A stretch of DNA of 64,000 nucleotides, taken from contig JBQMRZ010000027.1 of assembly GCA_052174135.1 (NCBI GenBank), forward strand, positions 372,001 through 436,000, read 5' to 3'. Positions 19,101 to 28,682 of this stretch are shown in pieces. The DNA comes from Arsenophonus sp052174135 (lineage in GTDB: Bacteria > Pseudomonadota > Gammaproteobacteria > Enterobacterales > Enterobacteriaceae). The position numbers and the translations under genes are program-made. The notes beneath the pieces were generated by a model. It was not told the DNA's origin and searched no databases. It was given only the letters and a program-made list of their open reading frames with translations. Each line of letters opens with the position of its first letter. Position 1 is the first letter of the stretch.

Positions 19101-20415
19101 GTTCAAACGCTTGAATACCTAGACGATGTAATGTTGGAGCACGGTTTAGCATTACTGGATGTTCACGGATGACTTCATCAAGAATATCCCAAACAACAGC
19201 GTCTTCGCGCTCAACCATCTTTTTAGCTGCTTTTATTGTTGTAGCTAATCCACGTAGTTCTAATTTACCATAAATAAATGGCTTAAATAATTCTAGTGCC
19301 ATTCTCTTAGGTAAACCACATTGATGAAGACGAAGATAAGGACCAACTGTGATAACAGAACGACCTGAGTAATCAACACGCTTACCAAGTAAATTTTGTC
19401 TGAAACGACCCTGTTTACCTTTTATCATATCAGCTAAGGATTTTAGAGGACGTTTATTCGAACCAGTAATTGCTCGCCCGCGCCTTCCATTATCCAATAA
19501 TGCATCAACTGCTTCTTGTAACATTCGTTTTTCATTACGAACGATGATATCAGGTGCCGCTAAATCCAATAATCGCTTTAAGCGATTATTCCGATTAATA
19601 ACACGACGATATAAATCATTTAAATCAGAAGTTGCAAATCGACCGCCATCTAATGGAACAAGTGGGCGCAAATCTGGCGGTAATACAGGTAATACATTTA
19701 AAATCATCCACTCAGGATTATTGCCAGATTGAATAAATGCTTCTAATAGTTTGATACGCTTAGTTATTTTTTTGCGTTTAGTCTCAGAATTGGTTGTATT
19801 TAATTCTTCACGTAATATCTCACACTCTTTCTCTAAATTAAGATTTTTTAGTAAAGATTGAATTGCTTCCGCTCCCATTTTAGCATCAAATTCATCACCA
19901 AATTCTTCTAAAGCATCAAGATATTGTTCTTCGCTTAAAATCTGTCTGCGTTCTAAACTTGTCATACCTCCTTCAACTACAACATAAGATTCGAAATAAA
20001 GTACTCTTTCAATATCACGTAAAGGCATATCAAGTAACAAGCCTATTCGTGATGGTAATGATTTTAAAAACCAGATATGTGCTGTTGGTGAAGCTAACTC
20101 AATATGACCCATGCGTTCACGACGTACTTTAGTCTGAGTAACCTCAACACCACATTTTTCACAAATTACACCTCGATGTTTTAATCGTTTGTATTTTCCA
20201 CACAAACATTCATAATCTTTAACTGGCCCAAAAATACGTGCACAGAAAAGACCATCACGCTCAGGTTTGAAAGTTCGATAATTAATAGTTTCTGGCTTTT
20301 TTACTTCACCAAATGACCATGAGCGAATCATATCTGGAGAGGCCAGAGCAATCTTGATTGCATCAAACTCTTCGGTTTTAGTCTGTGCTTTCAGAAATTT
20401 TAATAAGTCTTTCAC
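16186..20415 (-). CDS. rpoC: RNA polymerase subunit beta'
   Basis: Beta' carries the catalytic magnesium site of RNA polymerase. The 1409-residue product (E. coli 1407) is complete. The N-terminal zinc site [20 protein letters not shown] is intact, as are the catalytic [12 protein letters not shown] aspartates near residue 460, the bridge-helix region around [23 protein letters not shown] and the second zinc site [16 protein letters not shown]. The C-terminal part contains the usual gammaproteobacterial lineage-specific insert. It lies 122 bases after rpoB. Confidence 0.99.
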   Translation of the reverse strand: [1409 protein letters not shown]

Positions 20416-20537
20416 AGAAAGCCTCCTGTCAGAGTTAAACCTGCTAAGAAATGATTTTTAGCCACTTCTTCTTAAACCACTAGTATAATAATTTGTAAAG
20501 TTAAAAAAAAATAAATTAAACCTTACAATATTACTTA

Positions 20538-23500
20538 TTACTCGTCTTCCAGTTCGATATTAATACCCAATGAACGAATTTCTTTTAATAATACATTAAA
20601 AGATTCCGGCATTGCTGGTTCCATCTGATGGTTTCCATCTACGATATTTTTATACATCTTAGTGCGTCCATTTACATCATCGGATTTAACAGTAAGCATT
20701 TCTTGCAAAGTACAAGCCGCGCCATATGCCTCTAAAGCCCAAACTTCCATCTCACCAAAACGCTGACCGCCAAATTGTGCTTTACCGCCTAATGGTTGTT
20801 GAGTAACCAGGCTATAGGAACCTGTTGAACGAGCATGCATTTTATCATCAACAAGATGATTCAATTTTAGCATGTACATATAACCAACTGTAACCTGACG
20901 TTCAAATTTTTCACCAGTACGACCATCATATAATGTAATTTGACCAGAAGTCGGCAGTTCAGCTAAAGTCAATAGTTCTTTAATTTCTTTTTCTTTTGCA
21001 CCATCAAAGACCGGCGTTGCAATAGGCATGCCTTTTTTTAAGTTATGGGATAACTGGAGAATTTCTTGATCAGAAAAAACATTAAGATCAACTGTTTGAC
21101 GAGGATCATCTCCTAAGTCATAAGCTTTCTGAATAAATTCTCTTAATTTAGCTATTTCACAATGTTCCTTTAACATTGTGTTAATTTTATCACCTATACC
21201 TTTAGCTGCCATACCTAAATGTGTTTCTAGAATCTGACCAATATTCATGCGTGATGGCACACCGAGTGGATTCAAAACAATATCAACAGGGTTACCATAT
21301 TTATCGTAAGGCATATCTTCAATTGGATTAATTTTTGAAATAACTCCTTTATTACCATGCCTACCAGCCATCTTGTCACCAGGTTGAATTTGACGTTTTA
21401 CTGCTAAATAAACTTTAACTATCTTCAATACACCTGGTGCTAAATCGTCACCTTGAGTAATTTTATGACGTTTATCTTCTAATTTTTTTTCAAATTCAAC
21501 CTTAAGATCATTATACTGTTCAGCTAATTGTTCCAATTGATTTTGTTTTTCTTCATCCTTTAAGGATAACTCTAACCAACGTTCATTCGATAATTTATCT
21601 AGTTTCTCATTTTCAATACCAGCATTATTTAATATTATTCGAATACGAGAAAATAAACCTGTTTCAAAAATACGTAATTCTTCAGTTAAATCCTTTTTAG
21701 CATCACGAAGTTGTATTTTTTCAATTTCCAATGCACGTTTATCTTTTTCTACATCATCACGTGTAAAAACTTGTACATCAATAATTGTTCCTGATACTCC
21801 ATTTGGTACACGCAGAGAAGAATCTTTAACATCAGAAGCTTTTTCACCAAAAATAGCTCGTAATAATTTCTCTTCTGGCGTTAATTGCGTTTCACCCTTT
21901 GGTGTTACCTTACCAACTAAAATGTCACCACCCATTACTTCTGCGCCAATATAAACAATACCTGATTCGTCTAACTTAGATAATGCAGCTTCACCTACAT
22001 TAGGAATATCTGCAGTAATCTCTTCTGGTCCCAACTTGGTATCACGAGATATACAAGCCAATTCTTGAATATGAATAGTTGTAAATCGATCTTCTTGTAC
22101 TACTCGTTCAGATATTAAAATAGAATCTTCAAAGTTGTAACCATTCCACGGCATAAATGCAACACGTATATTTTGACCAAGCGCTAATTCCCCCAAATCT
22201 GTTGATGGCCCATCAGCTAAAACATCCCCACATTCAATTGATTCATATAATGAGACACATGGCATCTGATTGATACAAGTGTTTTGATTTGAACGCGTAT
22301 ATTTAGTTAAATTATAGACATCAATACCAGCTTCACCTGGATGTGTTTCTTTTTCATTAACTCGTATAACAATACGTGAAGCATCTACATATTGAACAGT
22401 ACCACCACGTTTAGCAACTGCTGTTACTCCAGAGTCAACAGCAACGGTGCGTTCCATACCAGTTCCAACTAATGGCTTATCTGATCGTAACGTCGGTACT
22501 GCTTGACGTTGCATGTTAGCACCCATCAATGCACGATTTGCATCATCATGCTCAAGAAATGGAATTAATGAAGCACCAACAGAAACAATTTGTTGAGTTG
22601 AAACGTCCATGTATTCTATTTGATCTTGAGTAAATAGACTAGATTCACCTTTATTTCGACAAGTAATTAATTCCTCAACGAAACTACCATCATCATCTAG
22701 AACAGTATTTGCTTGTGCAATAATGTAACTACCCTCTTCAATTGCTGATAAATAATGAATTTCATCAGTTACGATACCATTTCGTACTAAACGATAAGGT
22801 GTTTCTAAAAAACCATATTTGTTGGTTTGTGCATATACGGATAATGAATTAATTAAACCTATATTCGGTCCTTCAGGAGTTTCAATTGGGCATACACGCC
22901 CATAGTGCGTTGGATGTACATCACGAACTTCAAAGCCAGCGCGTTCGCGTGTTAAACCACCTGGGCCTAATGCTGAGATACGACGTTTATGTGTAATTTC
23001 GGAGAGTGGATTATTTTGATCCATAAACTGCGACAATTGACTTGAACCAAAAAACTCTTTCACTGCAGCAGAAATCGGTTTTGCATTAATCATATCTTGA
23101 GGCATTAATCCATCTAAATCACCTAATGACAAGCGCTCCTTAACTGCGCGCTCTACTCGTACTAAACCAACTCGAAACTGATTTTCGGCCATTTCACCAA
23201 CCGAACGAATACGACGATTACCCAAATGATCAATATCATCAATCTCACCTTTACCATTACGAATATCAATGAGCTTTTTCATCACATCAATAATATCTTT
23301 TTTACTTAAAATAGTTGAGCCTTCATTCGTATCACGATCTAATGAGCGATTAAATTTCATAAGTCCTACAATAGAAAGATCATAACGCTCTTCAGAAAAA
23401 AATAAGTTCTCAAATAAATTTTCTGCCGCCTCACGAGTAGGTGGCTCTCCTGGTCGCATCATACGGTAAATTTCAACTAATGCACTTAAACGGTCATTTG

Positions 23501-24566
23501 TTTGATCAATACGCAATGTTTCTGAAATGTATGCTCCATGATCTAAGTCATTAGTAAATAAGCTCTCAATAATTTTGTAACCACTTTGATTTAAACGCGA
23601 TAAAATATCTAAAGAAAGCTCTGTATTAGCTCTACAGATTAATTCACCAGTATTTTCATTAATATAATCTCTAGCAACTACTTTACCTATAACATATTCA
23701 ATAGGAACCTCAATAGTTGTAATATTATCTTTTTTTAATTCACGAATATGGCGAGCAGTAATACGTCGACCTTTTTCAACATAAACTTTACCATTTACTT
23801 CAATATTAAAAGAAGCTGTTTCGCCACGCAAACGCTCTGGTATTAATATCATTAATAATTTATTGTCATAAAATTGAAAAATCGTCTTTTTAAAAAAAAT
23901 ATTAAGGATTTCTTCAGTACCATAATTCATCGCACGTAGAATAATAGTTGCAGGTAATTTACGTCGGCGATCAATGCGAACAAAAAGATTATCTTTTGGA
24001 TCAAACTCAAAATCTAACCATGAACCACGATAAGGGATAATTCTCGCATTATATAATACCTTACCTGAAGAATGAGTTTTACCTTTATCACTATCAAAAA
24101 ATACACCAGGACTACGATGTAATTGAGAAACAATAACACGCTCTGTGCCATTGATAATAAAAGTACCATTATTTGTCATGAGTGGAATTTCACCCATATA
24201 AACTTCTTGCTCTTTTATATTTTTTACTGTACTTTCTAATGCTTCACGCTCATAAATAACAAGGCGTAGTTTAACCCGTAAAGGGGCAGAATAAGTGACA
24301 CCACGAATTTGGCATTCTTTAACATCAAAGACAGATTCACCAAAACGATAGCTAACATATTGCAATTCAGCATTACCACTATAACTTTGAATGGGGAATA
24401 CAGAGCGAAATGCTGCTTCCAGTCCATTCTGCCCCTCTAAATCTTGTTCGATAAATTTAGCAAACGAGTTAAGTTGGATAGATAAAAGATAAGGAACATC
24501 CAAAACTTGCGGGCGTTTGCCAAAATCTTTTCGAATACGTTTTTTTTCGGTATAGGAGTAAACCAT
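20538..24566 (-). CDS. rpoB: RNA polymerase subunit beta
   Basis: Beta forms the other half of the RNA polymerase active-site cleft. I start at 24566 (MVYSYTEKKRIRKDFG), giving 1342 residues exactly as in E. coli; a longer reading from 24578 adds four residues without homology. The rifampicin-binding cluster SQLSQFMDQNNPLSEITHKRR is wild type, consistent with drug sensitivity. The GDKMAGRHGNKG and the C-terminal ESFNVLLKEIRSLGINIELEDE-like segments are conserved. It precedes rpoC and follows rplL after about 355 bases. Confidence 0.99.
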   Translation of the reverse strand: MVYSYTEKKRIRKDFGKRPQVLDVPYLLSIQLNSFAKFIEQDLEGQNGLEAAFRSVFPIQSYSGNAELQYVSYRFGESVFDVKECQIRGVTYSAPLRVKLRLVIYEREALESTVKNIKEQEVYMGEIPLMTNNGTFIINGTERVIVSQLHRSPGVFFDSDKGKTHSSGKVLYNARIIPYRGSWLDFEFDPKDNLFVRIDRRRKLPATIILRAMNYGTEEILNIFFKKTIFQFYDNKLLMILIPERLRGETASFNIEVNGKVYVEKGRRITARHIRELKKDNITTIEVPIEYVIGKVVARDYINENTGELICRANTELSLDILSRLNQSGYKIIESLFTNDLDHGAYISETLRIDQTNDRLSALVEIYRMMRPGEPPTREAAENLFENLFFSEERYDLSIVGLMKFNRSLDRDTNEGSTILSKKDIIDVMKKLIDIRNGKGEIDDIDHLGNRRIRSVGEMAENQFRVGLVRVERAVKERLSLGDLDGLMPQDMINAKPISAAVKEFFGSSQLSQFMDQNNPLSEITHKRRISALGPGGLTRERAGFEVRDVHPTHYGRVCPIETPEGPNIGLINSLSVYAQTNKYGFLETPYRLVRNGIVTDEIHYLSAIEEGSYIIAQANTVLDDDGSFVEELITCRNKGESSLFTQDQIEYMDVSTQQIVSVGASLIPFLEHDDANRALMGANMQRQAVPTLRSDKPLVGTGMERTVAVDSGVTAVAKRGGTVQYVDASRIVIRVNEKETHPGEAGIDVYNLTKYTRSNQNTCINQMPCVSLYESIECGDVLADGPSTDLGELALGQNIRVAFMPWNGYNFEDSILISERVVQEDRFTTIHIQELACISRDTKLGPEEITADIPNVGEAALSKLDESGIVYIGAEVMGGDILVGKVTPKGETQLTPEEKLLRAIFGEKASDVKDSSLRVPNGVSGTIIDVQVFTRDDVEKDKRALEIEKIQLRDAKKDLTEELRIFETGLFSRIRIILNNAGIENEKLDKLSNERWLELSLKDEEKQNQLEQLAEQYNDLKVEFEKKLEDKRHKITQGDDLAPGVLKIVKVYLAVKRQIQPGDKMAGRHGNKGVISKINPIEDMPYDKYGNPVDIVLNPLGVPSRMNIGQILETHLGMAAKGIGDKINTMLKEHCEIAKLREFIQKAYDLGDDPRQTVDLNVFSDQEILQLSHNLKKGMPIATPVFDGAKEKEIKELLTLAELPTSGQITLYDGRTGEKFERQVTVGYMYMLKLNHLVDDKMHARSTGSYSLVTQQPLGGKAQFGGQRFGEMEVWALEAYGAACTLQEMLTVKSDDVNGRTKMYKNIVDGNHQMEPAMPESFNVLLKEIRSLGINIELEDE

Positions 24567-24921
24567 GAGATTCCTCAAATTAGATTGCTGATCAATGATC
24601 GACTCTTGTCCTCTGTCCTAAAAAAACAGCATTTACAACACTATTTTTTTTGGAACGGAAACAAATTATTTTTTATGATACTTATTTCCATTACTCTTAA
24701 ATCATTTCATTGTATTATATAATTATAAAATTTTAATTATCAGGGGTTATAAATACAGCATATTAAATCGTTAATAAAAAGTATTAAAAAGGATAAATCA
24801 GTAATTAAGCAGTGTGAAATATTACTGATAACCCAATGCAATTTTATAGCGCAAAAGGCTTGTAACTAAAATTATCCGCCGATAACATTATAAAATAAAG
24901 GTGTATCGATTTAAAACAAAG
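24567..24921 (-). promoter_or_regulatory. rplL-rpoB intergenic region
   Basis: A 355-base gap of the size found in E. coli, where it contains a partial terminator and an RNase III site that set the ratio of L7/L12 to RNA polymerase. Here it is somewhat richer in G/C than the deserts, which suggests constraint. I do not see a hairpin strong enough to assign as the attenuator. Confidence 0.4.
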
Positions 24922-25290
24922 TTATTTAAGTTCAACAGAAGCTCCTGCTTCTTCTAGTATTTTTTTCAATGCTTCAGATTCTTCTTTACTTACTCCTTCT
25001 TTAATTTTTACTGGTGCTGATTCTACCATATCTTTAGCTTCTTTTAATCCTAAACCAGTTATCGTACGAACAACTTTAATAACTGCAACTTTATTGGTAC
25101 CGATAGAGGATAAGATAACATCAAATTCAGTTTTTTCTTCAACTATTTCAGCTATATTTGGTGTAGAAATAGTTGCTATTGACGAAGAAGAAACATTAAA
25201 CTTATTTTCCATCATAGTGATCAATTCAACAATCTCTATTACAGACATTTTTCCAACTGCATCAAGAATTTGTTCTTTTGTTATAGACAT
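24922..25290 (-). CDS. rplL: 50S ribosomal protein L7/L12
   Basis: L7/L12 forms the stalk dimers that recruit EF-Tu and EF-G and stimulate their GTPase. The 122-residue product (E. coli 121) has the N-terminal dimerisation helix MSITKEQILDAVGKMSV, a hinge with serines and threonines instead of the usual alanine-rich linker (about residues 33-50), and the C-terminal domain with KVAVIKVVRTITGLGLKEAK. It follows rplJ after 56 bases on the same transcript. The polar hinge is likely an effect of A/T mutation pressure on alanine codons. Confidence 0.97.
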   Translation of the reverse strand: MSITKEQILDAVGKMSVIEIVELITMMENKFNVSSSSIATISTPNIAEIVEEKTEFDVILSSIGTNKVAVIKVVRTITGLGLKEAKDMVESAPVKIKEGVSKEESEALKKILEEAGASVELK

Positions 25291-25346
25291 GACAATGGTT
25301 CCTAAGTTTCAAAATATTTATACATTAAACGACGATGAAAATTTAT

Positions 25347-25844
25347 TTAATTAGCTTCTTTCTGATCACGTAGTATCGCTATAATACGAATTAATTTACC
25401 TGCAGAGGCTTCTTTTATGGTTGATATTAGACGCATAATTGCTTCTTTATAAGTTGGAAGAGTTGCCAAGCGATCAATTTCATTTGCTGGGATAAGCGCG
25501 CCTTCAAAGATCGCTGCTTTAATTTTAAATGTTTGATTTTCTTTAGCAAATTCTTTAAATAATCTCGCAGCTGCACCAGGGTGTTCTTTAGAAAAAGCAA
25601 TTAAAGTTGGACCAATAAACATTTCTTTAAGGCACTCGTAAACTGAATCCTTAACAATACGTCGCAGCAATGTATTGCGAACAATACGAAGATAAACCCC
25701 AGCCTCACGCCCTTCTTTACGCAGTTTAGTCATTTTTTCTACACTTACACCATGAAAATCTGCGATAACCAAAGACAAAGCACTTTCGATTATTTCTTTT
25801 ATTTCAGCAATAATCACTTGTTTTTTTTGAAGATTTAGTGCCAT
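25347..25844 (-). CDS. rplJ: 50S ribosomal protein L10
   Basis: L10 anchors the L7/L12 dimers to 23S rRNA and represses rplJL translation in complex with L12. The 165-residue product equals E. coli in length: MALNLQKKQ start, EAGVYLRIVRNTLLRR rRNA-binding segment, HPGAAARLFKEFAKEN, and a C-terminal helix for L12 binding. An about 320-base leader separates it from rplA. Confidence 0.97.
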   Translation of the reverse strand: MALNLQKKQVIIAEIKEIIESALSLVIADFHGVSVEKMTKLRKEGREAGVYLRIVRNTLLRRIVKDSVYECLKEMFIGPTLIAFSKEHPGAAARLFKEFAKENQTFKIKAAIFEGALIPANEIDRLATLPTYKEAIMRLISTIKEASAGKLIRIIAILRDQKEAN

Positions 25845-26165
25845 TAACTCCTCGCTCTTGGATTAATCGAATTACTTAAGACTTACACATGCTTACTAAA
25901 AAAAAGATTTTATATATTTATTGAAATCTTAAATATAATCAAAATATTTAAAATAATATAAGTGATTATCTTATTGTCACGCAAGATATTAAGTAATTAT
26001 TTGAATCTTTAATTTTAAACTATAACTATATTTAATGGGTTAAGCGCAATCTAAATTTATTGTTTATTATTTTTTATTTTATTTTAAATAGATATTATAA
26101 ACAAAATGTATCAAATACTATATAAATTTAATACAAATGTAAAGCGAAAATTATATTCAAAATAA
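25845..26165 (-). promoter_or_regulatory. rplJ leader region
   Basis: About 320 bases between rplA and rplJ. In E. coli this space holds the rplJ promoter and the L10(L12)4 binding site of the mRNA leader. The length and position fit, but I cannot verify the conserved fold by eye. The right half is very A/T-rich. Confidence 0.35.
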
Positions 26166-26867
26166 TTATATCAATGAAAATAATCCAGATTGATCAATAG
26201 TAATTCCTGCACCCATAGTTGTAGATAAACTAATTTTTTTGAAATAAACTCCTTTAGAAGAAGATGGTTTTGCTTTTTTTAACGCAACTAATAATACTTC
26301 AAGGTTTTCTTTTAATTCACTATTATTAAAATTTATATTACCAATAACAGCGTGAATAATACCATTTTTATCATTACGATAACGAATTTGACCTGTTTTA
26401 GCATTTTTAACTGCTTCAGTAATATTGGATGTTACTGTACCAACTTTCGGATTTGGCATTAAACCACGAGGTCCTAAAATTTGACCTAATTGGCCAACAA
26501 TACACATTGTGTCTGGCGAAGCAATAACAACATCAAAATTCATTTCACCAAATTTAATTTTATCAACTAAATCTTGCATTCCAACTAATTCAGCTCCGGC
26601 TTCTATTGCTTTTTCAGCATTTACTCCTTGAGCAAATACAGCAACACGAACAGAACGACCTATACCATACGGTAAAATAGTTGCACCGCGAATATTTTGA
26701 TCAGATTTACGTGCATCAATACCAAGATTAACTGCAACATCAATACTCTCTGTAAATTTAGCAGTTGCTAATTCTTTTAAAAGTGAAATTGCTTCAATGA
26801 TATCATATTGCTTGGTTACATCAATTTTTTTACGAATATTACGCATGTGTTTGGTTAGTTTAGCCAT
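26166..26867 (-). CDS. rplA: 50S ribosomal protein L1
   Basis: L1 forms the mobile stalk at the ribosomal E site and autogenously represses the rplKA operon. The 233-residue product (E. coli 234) begins MAKLTKHMRNIRKKIDVTK and includes the conserved GPRGLMPNPKVGTVT loop and the KNGIIHAVIGNINF segment. It starts three bases after the rplK stop, implying translational coupling. Confidence 0.97.
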   Translation of the reverse strand: MAKLTKHMRNIRKKIDVTKQYDIIEAISLLKELATAKFTESIDVAVNLGIDARKSDQNIRGATILPYGIGRSVRVAVFAQGVNAEKAIEAGAELVGMQDLVDKIKFGEMNFDVVIASPDTMCIVGQLGQILGPRGLMPNPKVGTVTSNITEAVKNAKTGQIRYRNDKNGIIHAVIGNINFNNSELKENLEVLLVALKKAKPSSSKGVYFKKISLSTTMGAGITIDQSGLFSLI

Positions 26868-26870
26868 TAA

Positions 26871-27299
26871 TTAATCTTCCAGTACCAATCCAATAGAATG
26901 AGCTGTACCTTTAATTGAACGCATCATTGCTTCAGTGTTAGCCCCTGTCATATCTGCAGATTTAATTTTTGCAATCTCATAAATTTGTACGCTAGTTATT
27001 TTTCCAATTTTCTCTTTATTTGGTTTTCCTGAACCTAATTTAACTCCTGCTGCTTTTTTCAATAATATAGCAGCAGGAGGGGTCTTGGTTATAAATGTAA
27101 ATGAACGGTCTGAATAAACAGTAATTATAACTGGAATTGGTAAACCTTTTTCTATGTTATCTGTTTTAGCGTTAAATGCTTTGCAAAATTCCATGATATT
27201 TACACCTCGTTGACCTAAAGCTGGACCAACAGGAGGGCTTGGGTTAGCCATGCCTGCTGCAATTTGCAGTTTAACATAAGCTTGTATTTTTTTAGCCAT
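26871..27299 (-). CDS. rplK: 50S ribosomal protein L11
   Basis: L11 binds the GTPase-associated region of 23S rRNA and, in species with RelA, is needed to sense uncharged tRNA. I start at 27299 (MAKKIQAYVKLQIAAGMANP), 142 residues as in E. coli, with AAAGGAAA five to twelve bases upstream; an in-frame upstream reading from 27341 adds 14 unsupported residues. The proline-rich NPSPPVGPALGQRGVNIMEFC loop region is conserved. Confidence 0.97.
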   Translation of the reverse strand: MAKKIQAYVKLQIAAGMANPSPPVGPALGQRGVNIMEFCKAFNAKTDNIEKGLPIPVIITVYSDRSFTFITKTPPAAILLKKAAGVKLGSGKPNKEKIGKITSVQIYEIAKIKSADMTGANTEAMMRSIKGTAHSIGLVLED

Positions 27300-27448
27300 A
27301 TATATTTCCTTTAATACAATCTGGTGAAATTTTATTTTCAATCATATAAAGATTCTCCTATATATAGTTTGTATAAATTTTATATTATAAAAAATAAAAT
27401 TATAACAAAATTTCTAATACTTTATAAAAGAAATTTTTAAGTATTCTA

Positions 27449-27994
27449 CTATATTTTTTCCACTTGGCTAAAATCTAATTCTACAGGTGTTGCTCGACTA
27501 AAAATAGAAACTGATACTTTAAGTCGACTTTTTTCATAATCAACTTCTTCAACAACACCACTAAAATCCGCAAATGGACCATTATTAACACGAACCATTT
27601 CCCCTGGTTCAAATAGTGTTTTTGGACGAGGTTTATCTCCTACTTGTTGTAAGCGATTCATAATCGCATCAACTTCTTTATCGCTAATAGGAGCTGGTTT
27701 ATCTGCTGTACCGCCAATAAAACCCATAACACGCGGCACACTACGGACTAAATGCCAACTATCATCATTCATGGTCATTTGAACTAAAACATAACCTGAA
27801 AAGAATTTTCGTTCACTTTTGCGACGTTGACCACTTCGAATTTCTATGACTTCTTCGGTAGGCACCATAACTTCACCAAACTTATCTTCCATAGCATGCA
27901 GTTTAATATATTCACGCAATGATTTAGCAACTCTAGCCTCAAAACCAGAAAATGCTTGAATAACATACCAACGTTTCTTAGGAGATTCTGACAT
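27449..27994 (-). CDS. nusG: transcription termination/antitermination factor NusG
   Basis: NusG binds the beta' clamp helices, suppresses pausing and links RNA polymerase with Rho or ribosomal S10. The 181-residue product matches E. coli in length. The NGN domain has RWYVIQAFSGFE near the start, the KOW domain has FEPGEMVRVNNGPFADFSG near residue 125. It starts one base after the secE stop region. Rho is not in the window. Confidence 0.98.
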   Translation of the reverse strand: MSESPKKRWYVIQAFSGFEARVAKSLREYIKLHAMEDKFGEVMVPTEEVIEIRSGQRRKSERKFFSGYVLVQMTMNDDSWHLVRSVPRVMGFIGGTADKPAPISDKEVDAIMNRLQQVGDKPRPKTLFEPGEMVRVNNGPFADFSGVVEEVDYEKSRLKVSVSIFSRATPVELDFSQVEKI

Positions 27995-27995
27995 C

Positions 27996-28382
27996 TTAAA
28001 ACCTCAATCCTGTAATCAATGAAACTAAACGGACCAATATACTATCTAATCCCCAAAGGATTAGTGCCATAATGACAGTGACTATTGCAACAATTAATGT
28101 TGTCTGTAATATTTCATGACGCGTTGGCCAAATAACTTTACGCATTTCAATGCGAGCTTCATGAGCAAATGCTAAAGTTTTTTTTCCTCTTTCTGTCAAT
28201 AATGCGATTCCACCAGCAAGCATAACAATAGCAACAACTATTATAACACGTAATACAAAGCTATGTTGTCGAAAATAATAATTACCAACAATAGCAATAA
28301 TTAAAAGAATCGCGGATAATAACCACTTTGCTAGATCAAAACTACATCTATTGTTTTCTTGAGCATCGTTATTTATACTCAT
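27996..28382 (-). CDS. secE: preprotein translocase subunit SecE
   Basis: SecE is the clamp subunit of the SecYEG inner membrane channel. From 28382 (MSINNDAQENN) the product has 128 residues (E. coli 127). Three hydrophobic segments are visible at about residues 18-36, 43-63 and 93-115, and the conserved cytoplasmic helix ARIEMRKVIWPTRHE is intact. A longer reading from 28430 adds 16 hydrophobic residues without homology. AGG lies about eleven bases upstream of the chosen ATG. It forms the secE-nusG operon. Confidence 0.96.
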   Translation of the reverse strand: MSINNDAQENNRCSFDLAKWLLSAILLIIAIVGNYYFRQHSFVLRVIIVVAIVMLAGGIALLTERGKKTLAFAHEARIEMRKVIWPTRHEILQTTLIVAIVTVIMALILWGLDSILVRLVSLITGLRF

Positions 28383-28682
28383 AAATAAACCTATTAACAT
28401 TATTAATACTATGATATATTTAAATTTCAATTATTTGAAAATAATTGAAATTTAATCAAGTTAAACTATTAACTATTCATATATATATTTGTTACTTAAA
28501 TTATAAGTTACATGATATTCAATTTTTTAAAAAAAATTGAATAATTATTTATATTATTGTTATTTCTTATTATTGAAAGAATTTAATAATAAGATTTTTA
28601 TTAAAAAATTATTTGGTTAATTAACCCTAATATAAAGTAGTAGTGAATAATATTATTATATTTGTTTATCTAAATATAAATA
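28383..28682. other. tuf-secE intergenic region
   Basis: Three hundred A/T-rich bases without a gene. A nearly perfect hairpin at 28516-28541 (ATTCAATTTTTT and complement) and another at 28566-28594 (TCTTATTATT and complement) could end the str-tuf transcript or sit in the secE leader. No tRNA is present here. Confidence 0.4.

Noticed and set aside
28516..28594. tRNA gene between tuf and secE
   Set aside because: The two hairpins are A/T stems with no D-arm, anticodon or T-loop consensus.
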